DNA of 64,000 nucleotides, taken from assembly GCA_934589675.1 (NCBI GenBank), contig CAKTOF010000011.1, forward strand, positions 12,300 through 76,299, read 5' to 3'. Source of the stretch: an uncultured Oscillospiraceae bacterium. GTDB lineage: Bacteria > Bacillota > Clostridia > Oscillospirales > Oscillospiraceae. This document shows positions 24,328-32,434 of this stretch, in pieces. A model generated the notes under the pieces. The model worked only from the letters and a program-made list of their open reading frames with translations, made no database searches and had not been told where the DNA came from. How positions within the stretch are numbered: the first letter of the stretch is position 1; the number at the start of each line of letters is the position of its first letter. Made by a program: the position numbers and the translations under genes.

Positions 24328-25704
24328 TTAATCGTGCTCGGGGTAGTATTTTTCGATATACTCCGGCTTGATGCGCTTGAGCTCGGACTTCGGCAGGATG
24401 GACAGCAGCTCCCAGCCGAGCGAGAGCGTCTCCTCGATCGTGCGGTCGGTGTCCGTGCCCTGGCCGACGTAGCGCTGCTCAAACTCCGTTGCGAACTTCG
24501 CGTAGAGCTTGTCGGTCTCAGAAAGGGCGGCCTCGCCGAGGATCGTCATAAGCTCGGCGGCCTCCTTGCCGGCCGAGTAGGCGGCGAAGAGCTGGTTGAG
24601 CACGCCGGAGTGATCCTCGCGCGTCTTGCCCGCGCCGATGCCCTTGTCCTTCAGACGCGACAGGCTCGGCAGGACGTCGATGGGCGGGTTCACGTTGCGG
24701 CGGTACAGGTCGCGCGAGAGGATGATCTGGCCCTCGGTGATATAGCCCGTGAGGTCGGGGATCGGGTGGGTCTTGTCGTCCTCGGGCATGGTGAGGATCG
24801 GGATCATCGTGATGGAGCCGGCCTTGCCGACGCGGCGGCCGGCGCGCTCGTACATCGTGGCAAGGTCGGTGTACATATAGCCCGGGTAGCCGCGGCGGCT
24901 CGGGACCTCCTTGCGCGCGGCCGAGACCTCGCGCAGCGCCTCGCAGTAGTTCGTGATGTCCGTCAGGATGACGAGCACGTGCATGTCCTTTTCAAACGCC
25001 AGATATTCCGCGCAGGTGAGCGCCATGCGCGGCGTGGCGATGCGCTCGATGGCCGGGTCGTTGGCGAGGTTCGTGAAGAGCACGGTGCGGTCGAGCGCGC
25101 CGGTGCGGCGAAAGTCCTGCACGAAGTACTCCGACTCTTCAAACGTGATGCCGATGGCGGCAAACACGACGGCGAAGTTCGCCTCGCCGCCGAGCACCTT
25201 CGCCTGACGGGCGATCTGCGCGGCCAGCTGCGCGTGCGGCAGGCCGGAGCCGGAGAAGATCGGCAGCTTCTGGCCGCGGACGAGCGTGTTCAGGCCGTCG
25301 ATGGCCGAGACGCCCGTCTGGATGAACTCGTTCGGATAGTCGCGCGCGGCCGGGTTCATGGCCAGACCGTTGATGTCCATATATTTGTCCGGCAGGATGT
25401 CCGGGCCGCCGTCAATGGGGTTGCCGAGGCCGTCGAACACGCGGCCGAGCATATCGCCGGACACGCCGAGCTGCAGCGGGTGGCCGAGGAAGCGCACCTT
25501 CGAGCCGGCCATGTTGATACCGGTCGAGCTGTCATAGAGCTGCACGACGGCGTCGGTGCCGTCGATCTCAAGGACCTTGCAGCGGCGCTTTTCGCCATTT
25601 TGCAGCTCGATCTCGCCGAGCTCGTCGTACGTGACGCCCTCGACGTTCCGGACGACCATCAGCGGGCCGGAGATCTCGTTGATCGTCTGGTATTCCTTAA
25701 TCAT
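24328..25704 (-). CDS. atpB: V-type ATPase regulatory subunit B
   Basis: The 458-residue protein is exactly the usual length. It begins MIKEYQTINEISGPLM as in NtpB and includes GHPLQLGVSGDMLGRVFDGLG, SGSGLPHAQLAAQIARQA (a degenerate P-loop), TMPEDDKTHPIPDLTGYITEGQI and LSRLKDKGIGAGKTREDH. It forms non-catalytic nucleotide sites alternating with subunit A. I chose the ATG at 25704 over a GTG 9 bp upstream because AGGTG is well spaced and homologues start MIKEY. It overlaps the end of atpA by 8 bp, indicating translational coupling. Confidence 0.96.
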   Translation of the reverse strand: MIKEYQTINEISGPLMVVRNVEGVTYDELGEIELQNGEKRRCKVLEIDGTDAVVQLYDSSTGINMAGSKVRFLGHPLQLGVSGDMLGRVFDGLGNPIDGGPDILPDKYMDINGLAMNPAARDYPNEFIQTGVSAIDGLNTLVRGQKLPIFSGSGLPHAQLAAQIARQAKVLGGEANFAVVFAAIGITFEESEYFVQDFRRTGALDRTVLFTNLANDPAIERIATPRMALTCAEYLAFEKDMHVLVILTDITNYCEALREVSAARKEVPSRRGYPGYMYTDLATMYERAGRRVGKAGSITMIPILTMPEDDKTHPIPDLTGYITEGQIILSRDLYRRNVNPPIDVLPSLSRLKDKGIGAGKTREDHSGVLNQLFAAYSAGKEAAELMTILGEAALSETDKLYAKFATEFEQRYVGQGTDTDRTIEETLSLGWELLSILPKSELKRIKPEYIEKYYPEHD

Positions 25705-27463
25705 CTTCCGCACCTGCCTTTGTCGCTAATTCGTGGATGGATGCCGTCATGCACTTGTCAATGTCGGCATAGACGGCCTTGTACTGATCGTCCGGCACGC
25801 TCTTGGCGCGGCCGATGCGCTCGCGCTCGGGGATGGCGGCGAGGTCTGCGACCGCAGCGCCATGCGTGATCGCCGTGCGGCAGAGCTCGTCGTATCTGAG
25901 GATGAGCGCAAGCAGGCGGTACTGCCGGTCGAGCGAGGAGTACCAGTCGACCTCGACAAAGCCGTTCTGCTGCAGAAAGTCCTCGCGGATCATCTTTGCC
26001 GTTTCGAGCGTGAGCTGCTCGTCGGGGCCGAGGGAGTCCTTGCCGACCATCTTGACGATCTCGTCGAGCTCGGATTCCTCCTGCAAAATCTCCATGGCGA
26101 GGTTGCGGTGCTTCATCCAGCTCGGGTCGACGTGCTGGTCGAACCACGGCTGAAGCGTGTCGGTGTAGAGGCTGTAGGAGTTGAGCCAGTTGATGGCCGG
26201 GAAGTGGCGCGCGTAGGCCAGCGAGCTGTCCAGACCCCAGAAGACCTTTGCGATGCGCATCGTCGCCTGCGAGACGGGCTCGGACGTGTCGCCGCCGGCG
26301 GGGGAGACGGCGCCGATGGCCGTCAGAGAGCCGAAGCGCTCGTCGGAGCCGAGGCATTTGACGCAGCCGGCGCGCTCGTAGAACTGCGCTAGGCGCGAGG
26401 CGAGGTAGGCCGGGTAGCCCTCTTCGCCGGGCATCTCCTGCAGGCGGCCGGACATCTCGCGCAGCGCCTCGGCCCAGCGGGAGGTGGAGTCGGCGATGAC
26501 GGCGACGTCGTAGCCCATGTCGCGGAAATACTCGGCGATGGTGATGCCGGTGTAGATGGACGCCTCGCGCGCCGCGACGGGCATGTCGGACGTGTTGGCG
26601 ATGAGGACGGTGCGCTTCATGATGGAGTCGCCCGTGCGCGGGTCGACGAGCTCGGGGAACTCGTGCAGGACGTCCGTCATCTCGTTGCCGCGCTCGCCGC
26701 AGCCGATGTAGACGACGAGGTCGACGTCCGACCACTTGGCCAGCTGGTGCTGGATGACGGTCTTGCCCGAGCCGAACGGGCCGGGGACGCACGCCGTGCC
26801 GCCCTTGGCGACGGGGAACATCGTGTCGATGACGCGCTGGCCGGACTCAAGCGGCTTTTCGGGGTAGAGCTTTGTCTTGTACGGGCGGCCGGAGCGGACG
26901 CCCCAGCGCTGGAGCATGGTCAGCTCCGTGCCGTCGTCCAACACGCAGACCGTGTCCGTGACGGTGAAGTCGCCGGAGCGGATCTCCTTTACCGTGCCGG
27001 AAACGCCGGCCGGGACCATGATCTTGTGCAGCAGGACGCTCGTCTCGGGGACGGTGCCGATGACGTCGCCGGGGATGACGGCGTCGCCGGGCTTGACCGT
27101 CGGGGTGAACGTCCATTTTTTCTCGCGGTCGAGCGCGGGCACGTCGACGCCGCGCGTGATGGTGTGACCCGTCAGAGCCATGATCTTCTCAAGCGGGCGC
27201 TGGATGCCGTCGTAGATCTGCTCGATCATGCCGGGCCCGAGCTCGACGGACAGCGGCGCGCCGGTCGTCTCGACCTCGGCGCCCGGACCAAGGCCGCTCG
27301 TCTCCTCATAGACCTGAATGGAGGCGCTGTCGCCGCGCATTTCGATGACCTCGCCGACCAGGCGCTGCTTGCCGACGCGGACCACGTCGTACATACTGGC
27401 TTCACTCAGGCCCTCGGCGACGACGAGCGGGCCGGAGACCTTGGTGATAGTGCCTGTTGCCAT
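25697..27463 (-). CDS. atpA: V-type ATPase catalytic subunit A
   Basis: The 588-residue protein has the V-type bulge domain (about 110-190) and the P-loop GPFGSGKTVIQHQLAKW. The catalytic Glu lies in GERGNEM, and the aromatic region is TSRWAEALREMSGRL. It hydrolyses or makes ATP in the soluble head. The length and the GPFGSGKT loop distinguish V/A-type from F-type subunits. It lies between subunits F and B in the standard order. Confidence 0.97.
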   Translation of the reverse strand: MATGTITKVSGPLVVAEGLSEASMYDVVRVGKQRLVGEVIEMRGDSASIQVYEETSGLGPGAEVETTGAPLSVELGPGMIEQIYDGIQRPLEKIMALTGHTITRGVDVPALDREKKWTFTPTVKPGDAVIPGDVIGTVPETSVLLHKIMVPAGVSGTVKEIRSGDFTVTDTVCVLDDGTELTMLQRWGVRSGRPYKTKLYPEKPLESGQRVIDTMFPVAKGGTACVPGPFGSGKTVIQHQLAKWSDVDLVVYIGCGERGNEMTDVLHEFPELVDPRTGDSIMKRTVLIANTSDMPVAAREASIYTGITIAEYFRDMGYDVAVIADSTSRWAEALREMSGRLQEMPGEEGYPAYLASRLAQFYERAGCVKCLGSDERFGSLTAIGAVSPAGGDTSEPVSQATMRIAKVFWGLDSSLAYARHFPAINWLNSYSLYTDTLQPWFDQHVDPSWMKHRNLAMEILQEESELDEIVKMVGKDSLGPDEQLTLETAKMIREDFLQQNGFVEVDWYSSLDRQYRLLALILRYDELCRTAITHGAAVADLAAIPERERIGRAKSVPDDQYKAVYADIDKCMTASIHELATKAGAEDD

Positions 27464-27495
27464 GTGAATCAGTCCTTTACTTACAGTTTCTTGAA

Positions 27496-27804
27496 TTAGA
27501 GGATATCCGCGCCGACTGCCCGCTCAATGGCGCCCTGCAGCGCGCTCGCGCCGAGGCCGAGCGAGCCGGACCGGCCGGGGATGAGGATGACAGCGGGCGC
27601 TGCACTGCCACTGTAGCGGGCGATGTCCTCGGACAGCTGGCTGGCCAGCTGCTCGGTGATATAGATGATGGCGTATTCGCTTTTTGCCAGGCGATGGAGC
27701 GTATGGCGCGCGGAGGCGGCGTCGGACTCCGGGAAGACCTCGAGTCCGAGGGCGCGGAAGCCCATCACGCTGTCGCGGTCGCCCATGACGGCGATCTTAT
27801 ACAT
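27496..27804 (-). CDS. atpF: V-type ATPase subunit F
   Basis: The 102-residue protein begins MYKIAVMGDRDSVMGFRALGLEVFP, the typical Rossmann-like start of subunit F (NtpG), and has YAIIYITEQLA in the middle. It binds the D rotor shaft. I chose the ATG at 27804, which overlaps the end of the C gene by 8 bp; the longer upstream reading frame has no match to the family. Confidence 0.93.
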   Translation of the reverse strand: MYKIAVMGDRDSVMGFRALGLEVFPESDAASARHTLHRLAKSEYAIIYITEQLASQLSEDIARYSGSAAPAVILIPGRSGSLGLGASALQGAIERAVGADIL

Positions 27805-28792
27805 AAGCCTCACGCAGCCTTTCCCGGATGGAGTCGGCCGGAACACCGGCCGCTCGGCCCGACATGATGATGCGCGCCGCCGTGATCTCATTTTCGCGCG
27901 CGGCAAGATAGGCGATGAGCACGCTGTCGCCGAACGGCGTCAGGCGCGACGAGCGAAGATAGCTGACCAGCGCGTCGTCGCACGCTTTTTCAAATGCGGT
28001 GAGCTTGCCGCCCTTGCGCGCGGCATCGCCAAGCTCGGCGGCCGGACGCAGGATGGAGCCGGAGAAGAGCGGGGCGAGCTCGCCGCCCGTGCGCGCGGCC
28101 GTCAGGAACGCGCGGTCAGCCACCGTGCCGCCCGGAACGAGCGCAAGCGCGAGAAAGTCCGCGCCCTTGCGCAGGCGCGCGGCGCGCACGGCAGAGCGCA
28201 GGTTTGCGCTGTCGATGCTCGCGCGGACATAGCCGAGCAGGAAGTCGCTGCCCGAGCGCTCGGCCGCAGAAAGCATCTCGGCAAAGTACGCCCGGTCGAG
28301 CAGGAAGTCGCTTCGCTGCGGGTCGCCCGTCGCGGAAAGGACGCTCTTGGCCTCGGCCACGGCGCGCGCGAGAGCGTCGGGAAGGGCGGAGGAGCTGTCC
28401 TCGCTGACAGCCGCCGCAAGCGTGTCCGCCGGGACGCGCCCGGCGTCGATGAGCATATGGCGCCCATCGGTGCCGGCGGCGACGGCCTTGAGCAGCGCCT
28501 TGGCGTTGTGGTAGTCATACTTGATGCGGAACGCGTCGATGATGCCGGGGTTCGGCGAGAGCGAGGCGAGGTCGGCGTAGACCGACTCCCGCTCGCGCGA
28601 GAGAGCCGCGTCGAGCTCGTCCAGAGAATGCAGCTCGGAAAAGCCGCACTCGGCGAGCACCTTCATGGCCTCCGCGTCCGAGCGGGCGGTCAGCATCCGC
28701 TCCATGCGCTCGCGCGTGAGCATCCGGCTCTCCTGCGCGTGAATGCGCGCGGAGATGAAGAGATAGTCCGTATCTCGGAGCTTGTTTTTCAT
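27797..28792 (-). CDS. atpC: V-type ATPase subunit C (AC39/d-like)
   Basis: The 331-residue protein is mostly helical, with the start DTDYLFISARIHAQESRMLTRERMERML and mid-region FRIKYDYHNAKALLKA typical of subunit C/NtpC, the socket between the rotor shaft and the membrane ring. Normal length is about 330. Position between E and F agrees with the Enterococcus-type operon. Confidence 0.92.
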   Translation of the reverse strand: MKNKLRDTDYLFISARIHAQESRMLTRERMERMLTARSDAEAMKVLAECGFSELHSLDELDAALSRERESVYADLASLSPNPGIIDAFRIKYDYHNAKALLKAVAAGTDGRHMLIDAGRVPADTLAAAVSEDSSSALPDALARAVAEAKSVLSATGDPQRSDFLLDRAYFAEMLSAAERSGSDFLLGYVRASIDSANLRSAVRAARLRKGADFLALALVPGGTVADRAFLTAARTGGELAPLFSGSILRPAAELGDAARKGGKLTAFEKACDDALVSYLRSSRLTPFGDSVLIAYLAARENEITAARIIMSGRAAGVPADSIRERLREAYV

Positions 28793-28810
28793 GGCAGGGG
28801 GTTCCCTCCC

Positions 28811-29410
28811 TTATTCAAACAGCAGCTTTGCCGTCTCGGCTGCGAGCTGCTCGCGCAGCAGGCGCAGGATCATCTCGAACGAGCAGTTGTTTTCGATGTT
28901 CCCGTTTTTGACGTACAGGCCGCCGCGGATGTTGCGCGAGAGCTCCGAGAGCGTCAGGCAGGCCGTCTTTCCGGCCTTTTCAAGCGCCTCGTTTGCCGCG
29001 ACGACGACTTTTTTACCGTAGCGCGCGCGGTCGGGCGCGGAGAAGACGAGCTCCTCGCGGCCGGTCGTGCTGCCTTCGACGGCGAGCTTGACAAGCAGAT
29101 CAAGCTGCTGCTGCTCCGGCAGCGCGCAGAGCTTGTCGAGCGCGCGGCCGAACGTCTGGTCAAGGAGCTGCTGCTTTTCGGCGAGCAGAGCCTTTTTCGC
29201 GGCGAGCGAGTCGGCGCTCGCCATGCGCGAAAGCTGCGTCTCGGCGGCTTTTTTGCCATTGGAGCACGTCGTGAAATACGCCTGCTGGGCCACGCGCTCA
29301 TAGCCCTCGGTGATGGATTTGACCTGCTCGTCCGTGCGCGCGCCGAGCGCGTCGATCTGCGAGCGCGTGTCGGACTCGATGCGGCCGATGATCTTTTCGA
29401 TTCCGTTCAT
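28811..29410 (-). CDS. atpE: V-type ATPase subunit E
   Basis: The 199-residue protein has a long N-terminal helix rich in Glu, Lys and Ala (about 1-100), followed by a globular domain ending RNIRGGLYVKNGNIENNCSFEMILRLLREQLAAETAKLLF. That is the conserved SGG(V/L)...D-type end of subunit E. It forms the peripheral stator with the H/G-like subunit. It lies 22 bp after K. Confidence 0.93.
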   Translation of the reverse strand: MNGIEKIIGRIESDTRSQIDALGARTDEQVKSITEGYERVAQQAYFTTCSNGKKAAETQLSRMASADSLAAKKALLAEKQQLLDQTFGRALDKLCALPEQQQLDLLVKLAVEGSTTGREELVFSAPDRARYGKKVVVAANEALEKAGKTACLTLSELSRNIRGGLYVKNGNIENNCSFEMILRLLREQLAAETAKLLFE

Positions 29411-29432
29411 AGAAGCTCTCCTCTATGGACGA

Positions 29433-29924
29433 TCACAGGCCGTTGATCATGAGGAAGCTGGCCAGCAGGGAAAGGATCGCGTAGAACTCGACCATGACGC
29501 AGAACAGGATGCCCTTCGACCAGTCGTCCGGCTTTTTGGCCAGAATGCCGATGGACGCGGCCGCGACGCGGCCCTGCGCGATGGCGCTGAGCAGCTCGCC
29601 GATGGCGACGGGCAGGCACGCGAACAGGAACTGGCAGCCCTGCGCGACCGTCAGGTCGACGAGCGAGCCGGAGAGAATGCCGAGCTTGTTGGCCACGAGG
29701 AACCACGCGACGAGGCCGTACAGACCCTGCGTGCCCGGAAGCACCTGCAGGATCATGGCCTTGCCGAACTTCGACGGGTCCTCAGAGACGACGCCGGCGG
29801 CCGCCTCGCCGGCGATGCCGGTGCCCTTGGCGGAGCCGACGCAGGCCAGGCCGACGGCAAGGCTCGCGCCGAGCAGCGCGATGGCGAAGCCGCCGAACGA
29901 CTGAAAGATGTTGACGAGATCCAT
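29433..29924 (-). CDS. atpK: V-type ATPase membrane rotor subunit K, Na+-type ligands
   Basis: This 163-residue protein is a duplicated four-helix proteolipid. By comparison with Enterococcus NtpK (Leu61, Thr64, Gln65, Gln110, Glu139), it keeps Leu62, Thr65 and Gln66 in LPGTQG, Gln117 in IAQG, and Glu146 in MVEFYAIL, the complete known Na+-coordination set. It therefore probably moves Na+ rather than H+. The ATG at 29924 starts the conserved protein (MDLVNIF) and has AGGAGG upstream. It abuts the stop of subunit I. Confidence 0.93.
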   Translation of the reverse strand: MDLVNIFQSFGGFAIALLGASLAVGLACVGSAKGTGIAGEAAAGVVSEDPSKFGKAMILQVLPGTQGLYGLVAWFLVANKLGILSGSLVDLTVAQGCQFLFACLPVAIGELLSAIAQGRVAAASIGILAKKPDDWSKGILFCVMVEFYAILSLLASFLMINGL

Positions 29925-29925
29925 G

Positions 29926-31857
29926 TTAAGTTTCCTCCTTGACGATTTGCGTGTATTTTGTCTGATAGCGCAGCGGCTTGAAGGGGATGCCGCCGTCCTT
30001 GTAAAACTTGCCGAAGAACTCGAGGTACTGAAGGCGCGCCGCGTGGACGTACGTGCCGATGATGTTGATGGCCATGTTGAACACGTGGCCGACGATGAAG
30101 ATAATGAGGATCGCAATGATCTGCCCCGTCATGTTGCCGAGCATATTGAAGACGTTCGCGATGACACTGCCGGCGAGCATGAGCGCCATCAGGCGCGTGT
30201 ACGAGAGCACGTCGCCCAGCCAGCTCGTGATGTCATACAGACTCTTGAGGCCGCCGAAGAACTTGCCGATGAGCGTCGGCTTCTCGCGGCCCTGCGTGCA
30301 GATGAGGCTCAGGACGCCGACGAGGAGCAGCCACCAGCCGCGGCCGAGCGCGCCGAGGGCGATGCCGGCGAACGTCAGCCACCACGGCACTACATCGCAG
30401 ATGGCGTCGACGGGCTGCCCGTCACGGAAGCACATATACATGTGCACCATCTGGCCGAAGATGAGGTGGACGCCGCCGCAGGCGAGCGAGGCGTACATGA
30501 ACCACATCGGATCCTGAAGCGGATCCTTCACGCCGAAGAACGGCAGGCTTGTCAGCGCGCCGCGCAGCCAGCCGAACACGCGGTAGTCCAGCGAGTCGCC
30601 GAAAAATCCGCCGAACAGGAAGCCGAAAATGCTCGTTGTGATGCCGCAGAGCACGAGCAGGCCGCACATATACTTTATGGTGCCCTGCTTTTTGATCTTC
30701 AGGTTGCCCAGAATGCCGAGCAGCAGCAGCACGAGGCCGTAGCCGAGGTCGGCGTACATGATGCCGAAAAAGACCGTGAAGAACGGCAGGATCAGCGGGT
30801 TGGGGTCAATGCCGTCATACGCCGGCAGGGAGTACATTTCCGTGACCATGTTGAGCGGCCGCGTGAGCGCGTTGCTGCGCAGCTGCACGGGAACCTCCGG
30901 CGCCTCGTCCGGCTGCGGGTCGCGCAGCTCCAGCGCGCAGTCATACGGCGCGAGGAGCGCTTCCAGCTCCGGGACTTTCCGCGCGAGCACCCAGCCCGTC
31001 AGGAAAAACACCTGCTCCGTCGTCAGAAACTTCTCGCGCGAGGCCTCTTTTGCGGCTTCGAGCGCGAGCCGGTCGCTGGCGCGGCGAAGCGCCGTGCGCT
31101 CTGCGGAAAATGCGACGATGCGCGCGCGGGCGTCGGCGAGCTCGTCGCTTAGGCGCGTGAGCTCCGCGTTAAGCGCCGCCTGCGCCTCGGCCGGCGAGCC
31201 GGTCAGGTCGCGGAACGTGACAAGCGAGAAGCCGAACGGCTTGAGCGCGTCGAGCGCGTCGTCCAGACACGAACGGTGGGAAAGAAGCGCGCAGTAGTGT
31301 ACGCTGCGGTCAGACGAAACCGTCTCAAGCTCTGCGTCGAGCTGCGAGAGCGCTTCCTGCGCGCGTTCAGGCGAAGCGGACGCCGGGAGCATGCCGTAGC
31401 GGACGGCAGTGGCGGCCGTTCCGTCTCGCTCGAGCGGGAAGCCGGAGGCGAGCCACGGCGTGAGGCTGTCCCGCTGCGACTGCGTGTGCGCGATGCGGCT
31501 TGTCAGGCCGGCGGCCGCCGCGTCGTTCGTGCGCAGGAGCGCTGCGGTCTTGAGCGCATGGGCGAGCGCGTCGTCGTCGAAGATCGTCTTTTCGTCGACG
31601 GCCTCGCCGGCGTCAAAAAGCGGCGTGCGCACGGGCGCATAGCGGTCCAAAATGGCCAGCGCGCCCTTGATGAGGTCGGCGTCTGCGTGAACGCGCTCGG
31701 AGTCGCTTTCGCCGGTGCGGGCAAACTCGAGATAGTCGAGCGCCTGCGCCTGCTCCGTGATCTCCAGACAGCCGAAGCGCTGCAGCTCCGCCAGCAGCGC
31801 CGGCCGGTCGGCCTCCATAGCCGCGAGCTGGAGATGCTTCATTTTTTCAATTGCCAT
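29926..31857 (-). CDS. atpI: V-type ATPase subunit I (a-subunit)
   Basis: The 643-residue protein has a soluble helical stator-binding half (about 1-330) and a membrane half with about seven to eight helices. The membrane half includes FGIMYADLGYGLVLLLLG, GGFFGDSL and, near the end, SYTRLMALMLAG with the conserved Arg and GHVFNMAINIIGTYVHAARLQYLEFFGKFY. It forms the ion half-channels beside the K ring. Starts with ATG 1 bp after the stop of the upstream H/G-like gene. Confidence 0.96.
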   Translation of the reverse strand: MAIEKMKHLQLAAMEADRPALLAELQRFGCLEITEQAQALDYLEFARTGESDSERVHADADLIKGALAILDRYAPVRTPLFDAGEAVDEKTIFDDDALAHALKTAALLRTNDAAAAGLTSRIAHTQSQRDSLTPWLASGFPLERDGTAATAVRYGMLPASASPERAQEALSQLDAELETVSSDRSVHYCALLSHRSCLDDALDALKPFGFSLVTFRDLTGSPAEAQAALNAELTRLSDELADARARIVAFSAERTALRRASDRLALEAAKEASREKFLTTEQVFFLTGWVLARKVPELEALLAPYDCALELRDPQPDEAPEVPVQLRSNALTRPLNMVTEMYSLPAYDGIDPNPLILPFFTVFFGIMYADLGYGLVLLLLGILGNLKIKKQGTIKYMCGLLVLCGITTSIFGFLFGGFFGDSLDYRVFGWLRGALTSLPFFGVKDPLQDPMWFMYASLACGGVHLIFGQMVHMYMCFRDGQPVDAICDVVPWWLTFAGIALGALGRGWWLLLVGVLSLICTQGREKPTLIGKFFGGLKSLYDITSWLGDVLSYTRLMALMLAGSVIANVFNMLGNMTGQIIAILIIFIVGHVFNMAINIIGTYVHAARLQYLEFFGKFYKDGGIPFKPLRYQTKYTQIVKEET

Positions 31858-31858
31858 T

Positions 31859-32173
31859 TCAGCCGCTCACGACCTTTCCGATGATGAATTCGCAGGCTGC
31901 ATCCATGCGTGCCTGCGCACTGGCACGAAGGGCTGCGCAGGCCTCATCGCTCCGGGCCTTGGCCTCGCGCGAGGCCTCCTCGCCGCGCGCGACGGTCTGC
32001 TCCATGAGCGCCTGCATTTCTGCCTGCGCCTCGCCGCGCCGCTGCTCGACGAGCGCCTTGCCTACGCGCTCGGCTTCGGCGACGCGCTTTTTGGCCGCAG
32101 CGGTCGCTTCGGCCAGCTGTGCGCCCGTGGCCTGCTCTTTGTCAGAGACTTGCTTGAGTGCATCGAGAGACAT
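31859..32173 (-). CDS. V-type ATPase peripheral stalk subunit (H/G-like)
   Basis: The 104-residue protein is a single long helix of Ala, Glu, Arg and Lys heptads with no transmembrane segment. It matches the first gene (NtpF-type; subunit H/G) of bacterial V-ATPase operons, which pairs with subunit E as a coiled-coil stator. I chose the ATG at 32173 (MSLDAL) because AAGGCGGTG is well spaced; a GTG 9 bp upstream is possible. It opens the operon, with the promoter about 55 bp upstream. Confidence 0.85.
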   Translation of the reverse strand: MSLDALKQVSDKEQATGAQLAEATAAAKKRVAEAERVGKALVEQRRGEAQAEMQALMEQTVARGEEASREAKARSDEACAALRASAQARMDAACEFIIGKVVSG

Positions 32174-32228
32174 CCGTATCACCGCCTTTTATCTCAGGAT
32201 AAACAAAAATTACTTTGCTTCACTCAAT

Positions 32229-32237
32229 AGTATACCA
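32229..32237 (-). promoter_or_regulatory. V-ATPase operon promoter (extended -10)
   Basis: On the minus strand: TGG followed by TATACT, an extended -10. No good -35 is seen; an AT-rich stretch immediately upstream may act as an UP-like element. Confidence 0.5.
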
Positions 32238-32384
32238 TACATGTTTTAAAATTGGTTAGGTTGAATTTAGATAAAAAAATGAAACGGATATTTGATAATT
32301 TTATCGCAAGCATAGAAAGTGTCGAAGAAAAACCGACGCGAATTATACAATATAACGAAAGTGTTACAAGCACCGATTTTTTTG
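32238..32384. other. AT-rich intergenic island
   Basis: This stretch is strongly AT-rich, with many A and T tracts, inside a GC-rich genome. It lies between the V-ATPase promoter and the leuA terminator. No ribosome site or credible gene is visible. It could be an upstream activating element, a nucleoid-protein site, or the remnant of foreign DNA. Confidence 0.55.
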
Positions 32385-32424
32385 TAAAAAAATCCAGCCG
32401 CCGGGAAATCTGGCGGCTGGATTT
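32385..32424 (-). terminator. leuA terminator
   Basis: The 13-bp stem AAATCCAGCCGCC/GGCGGCTGGATTT is followed, on the minus strand, by a T run (32385-32392). Confidence 0.9.
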
Positions 32425-32434
32425 CTTTGGTTTT

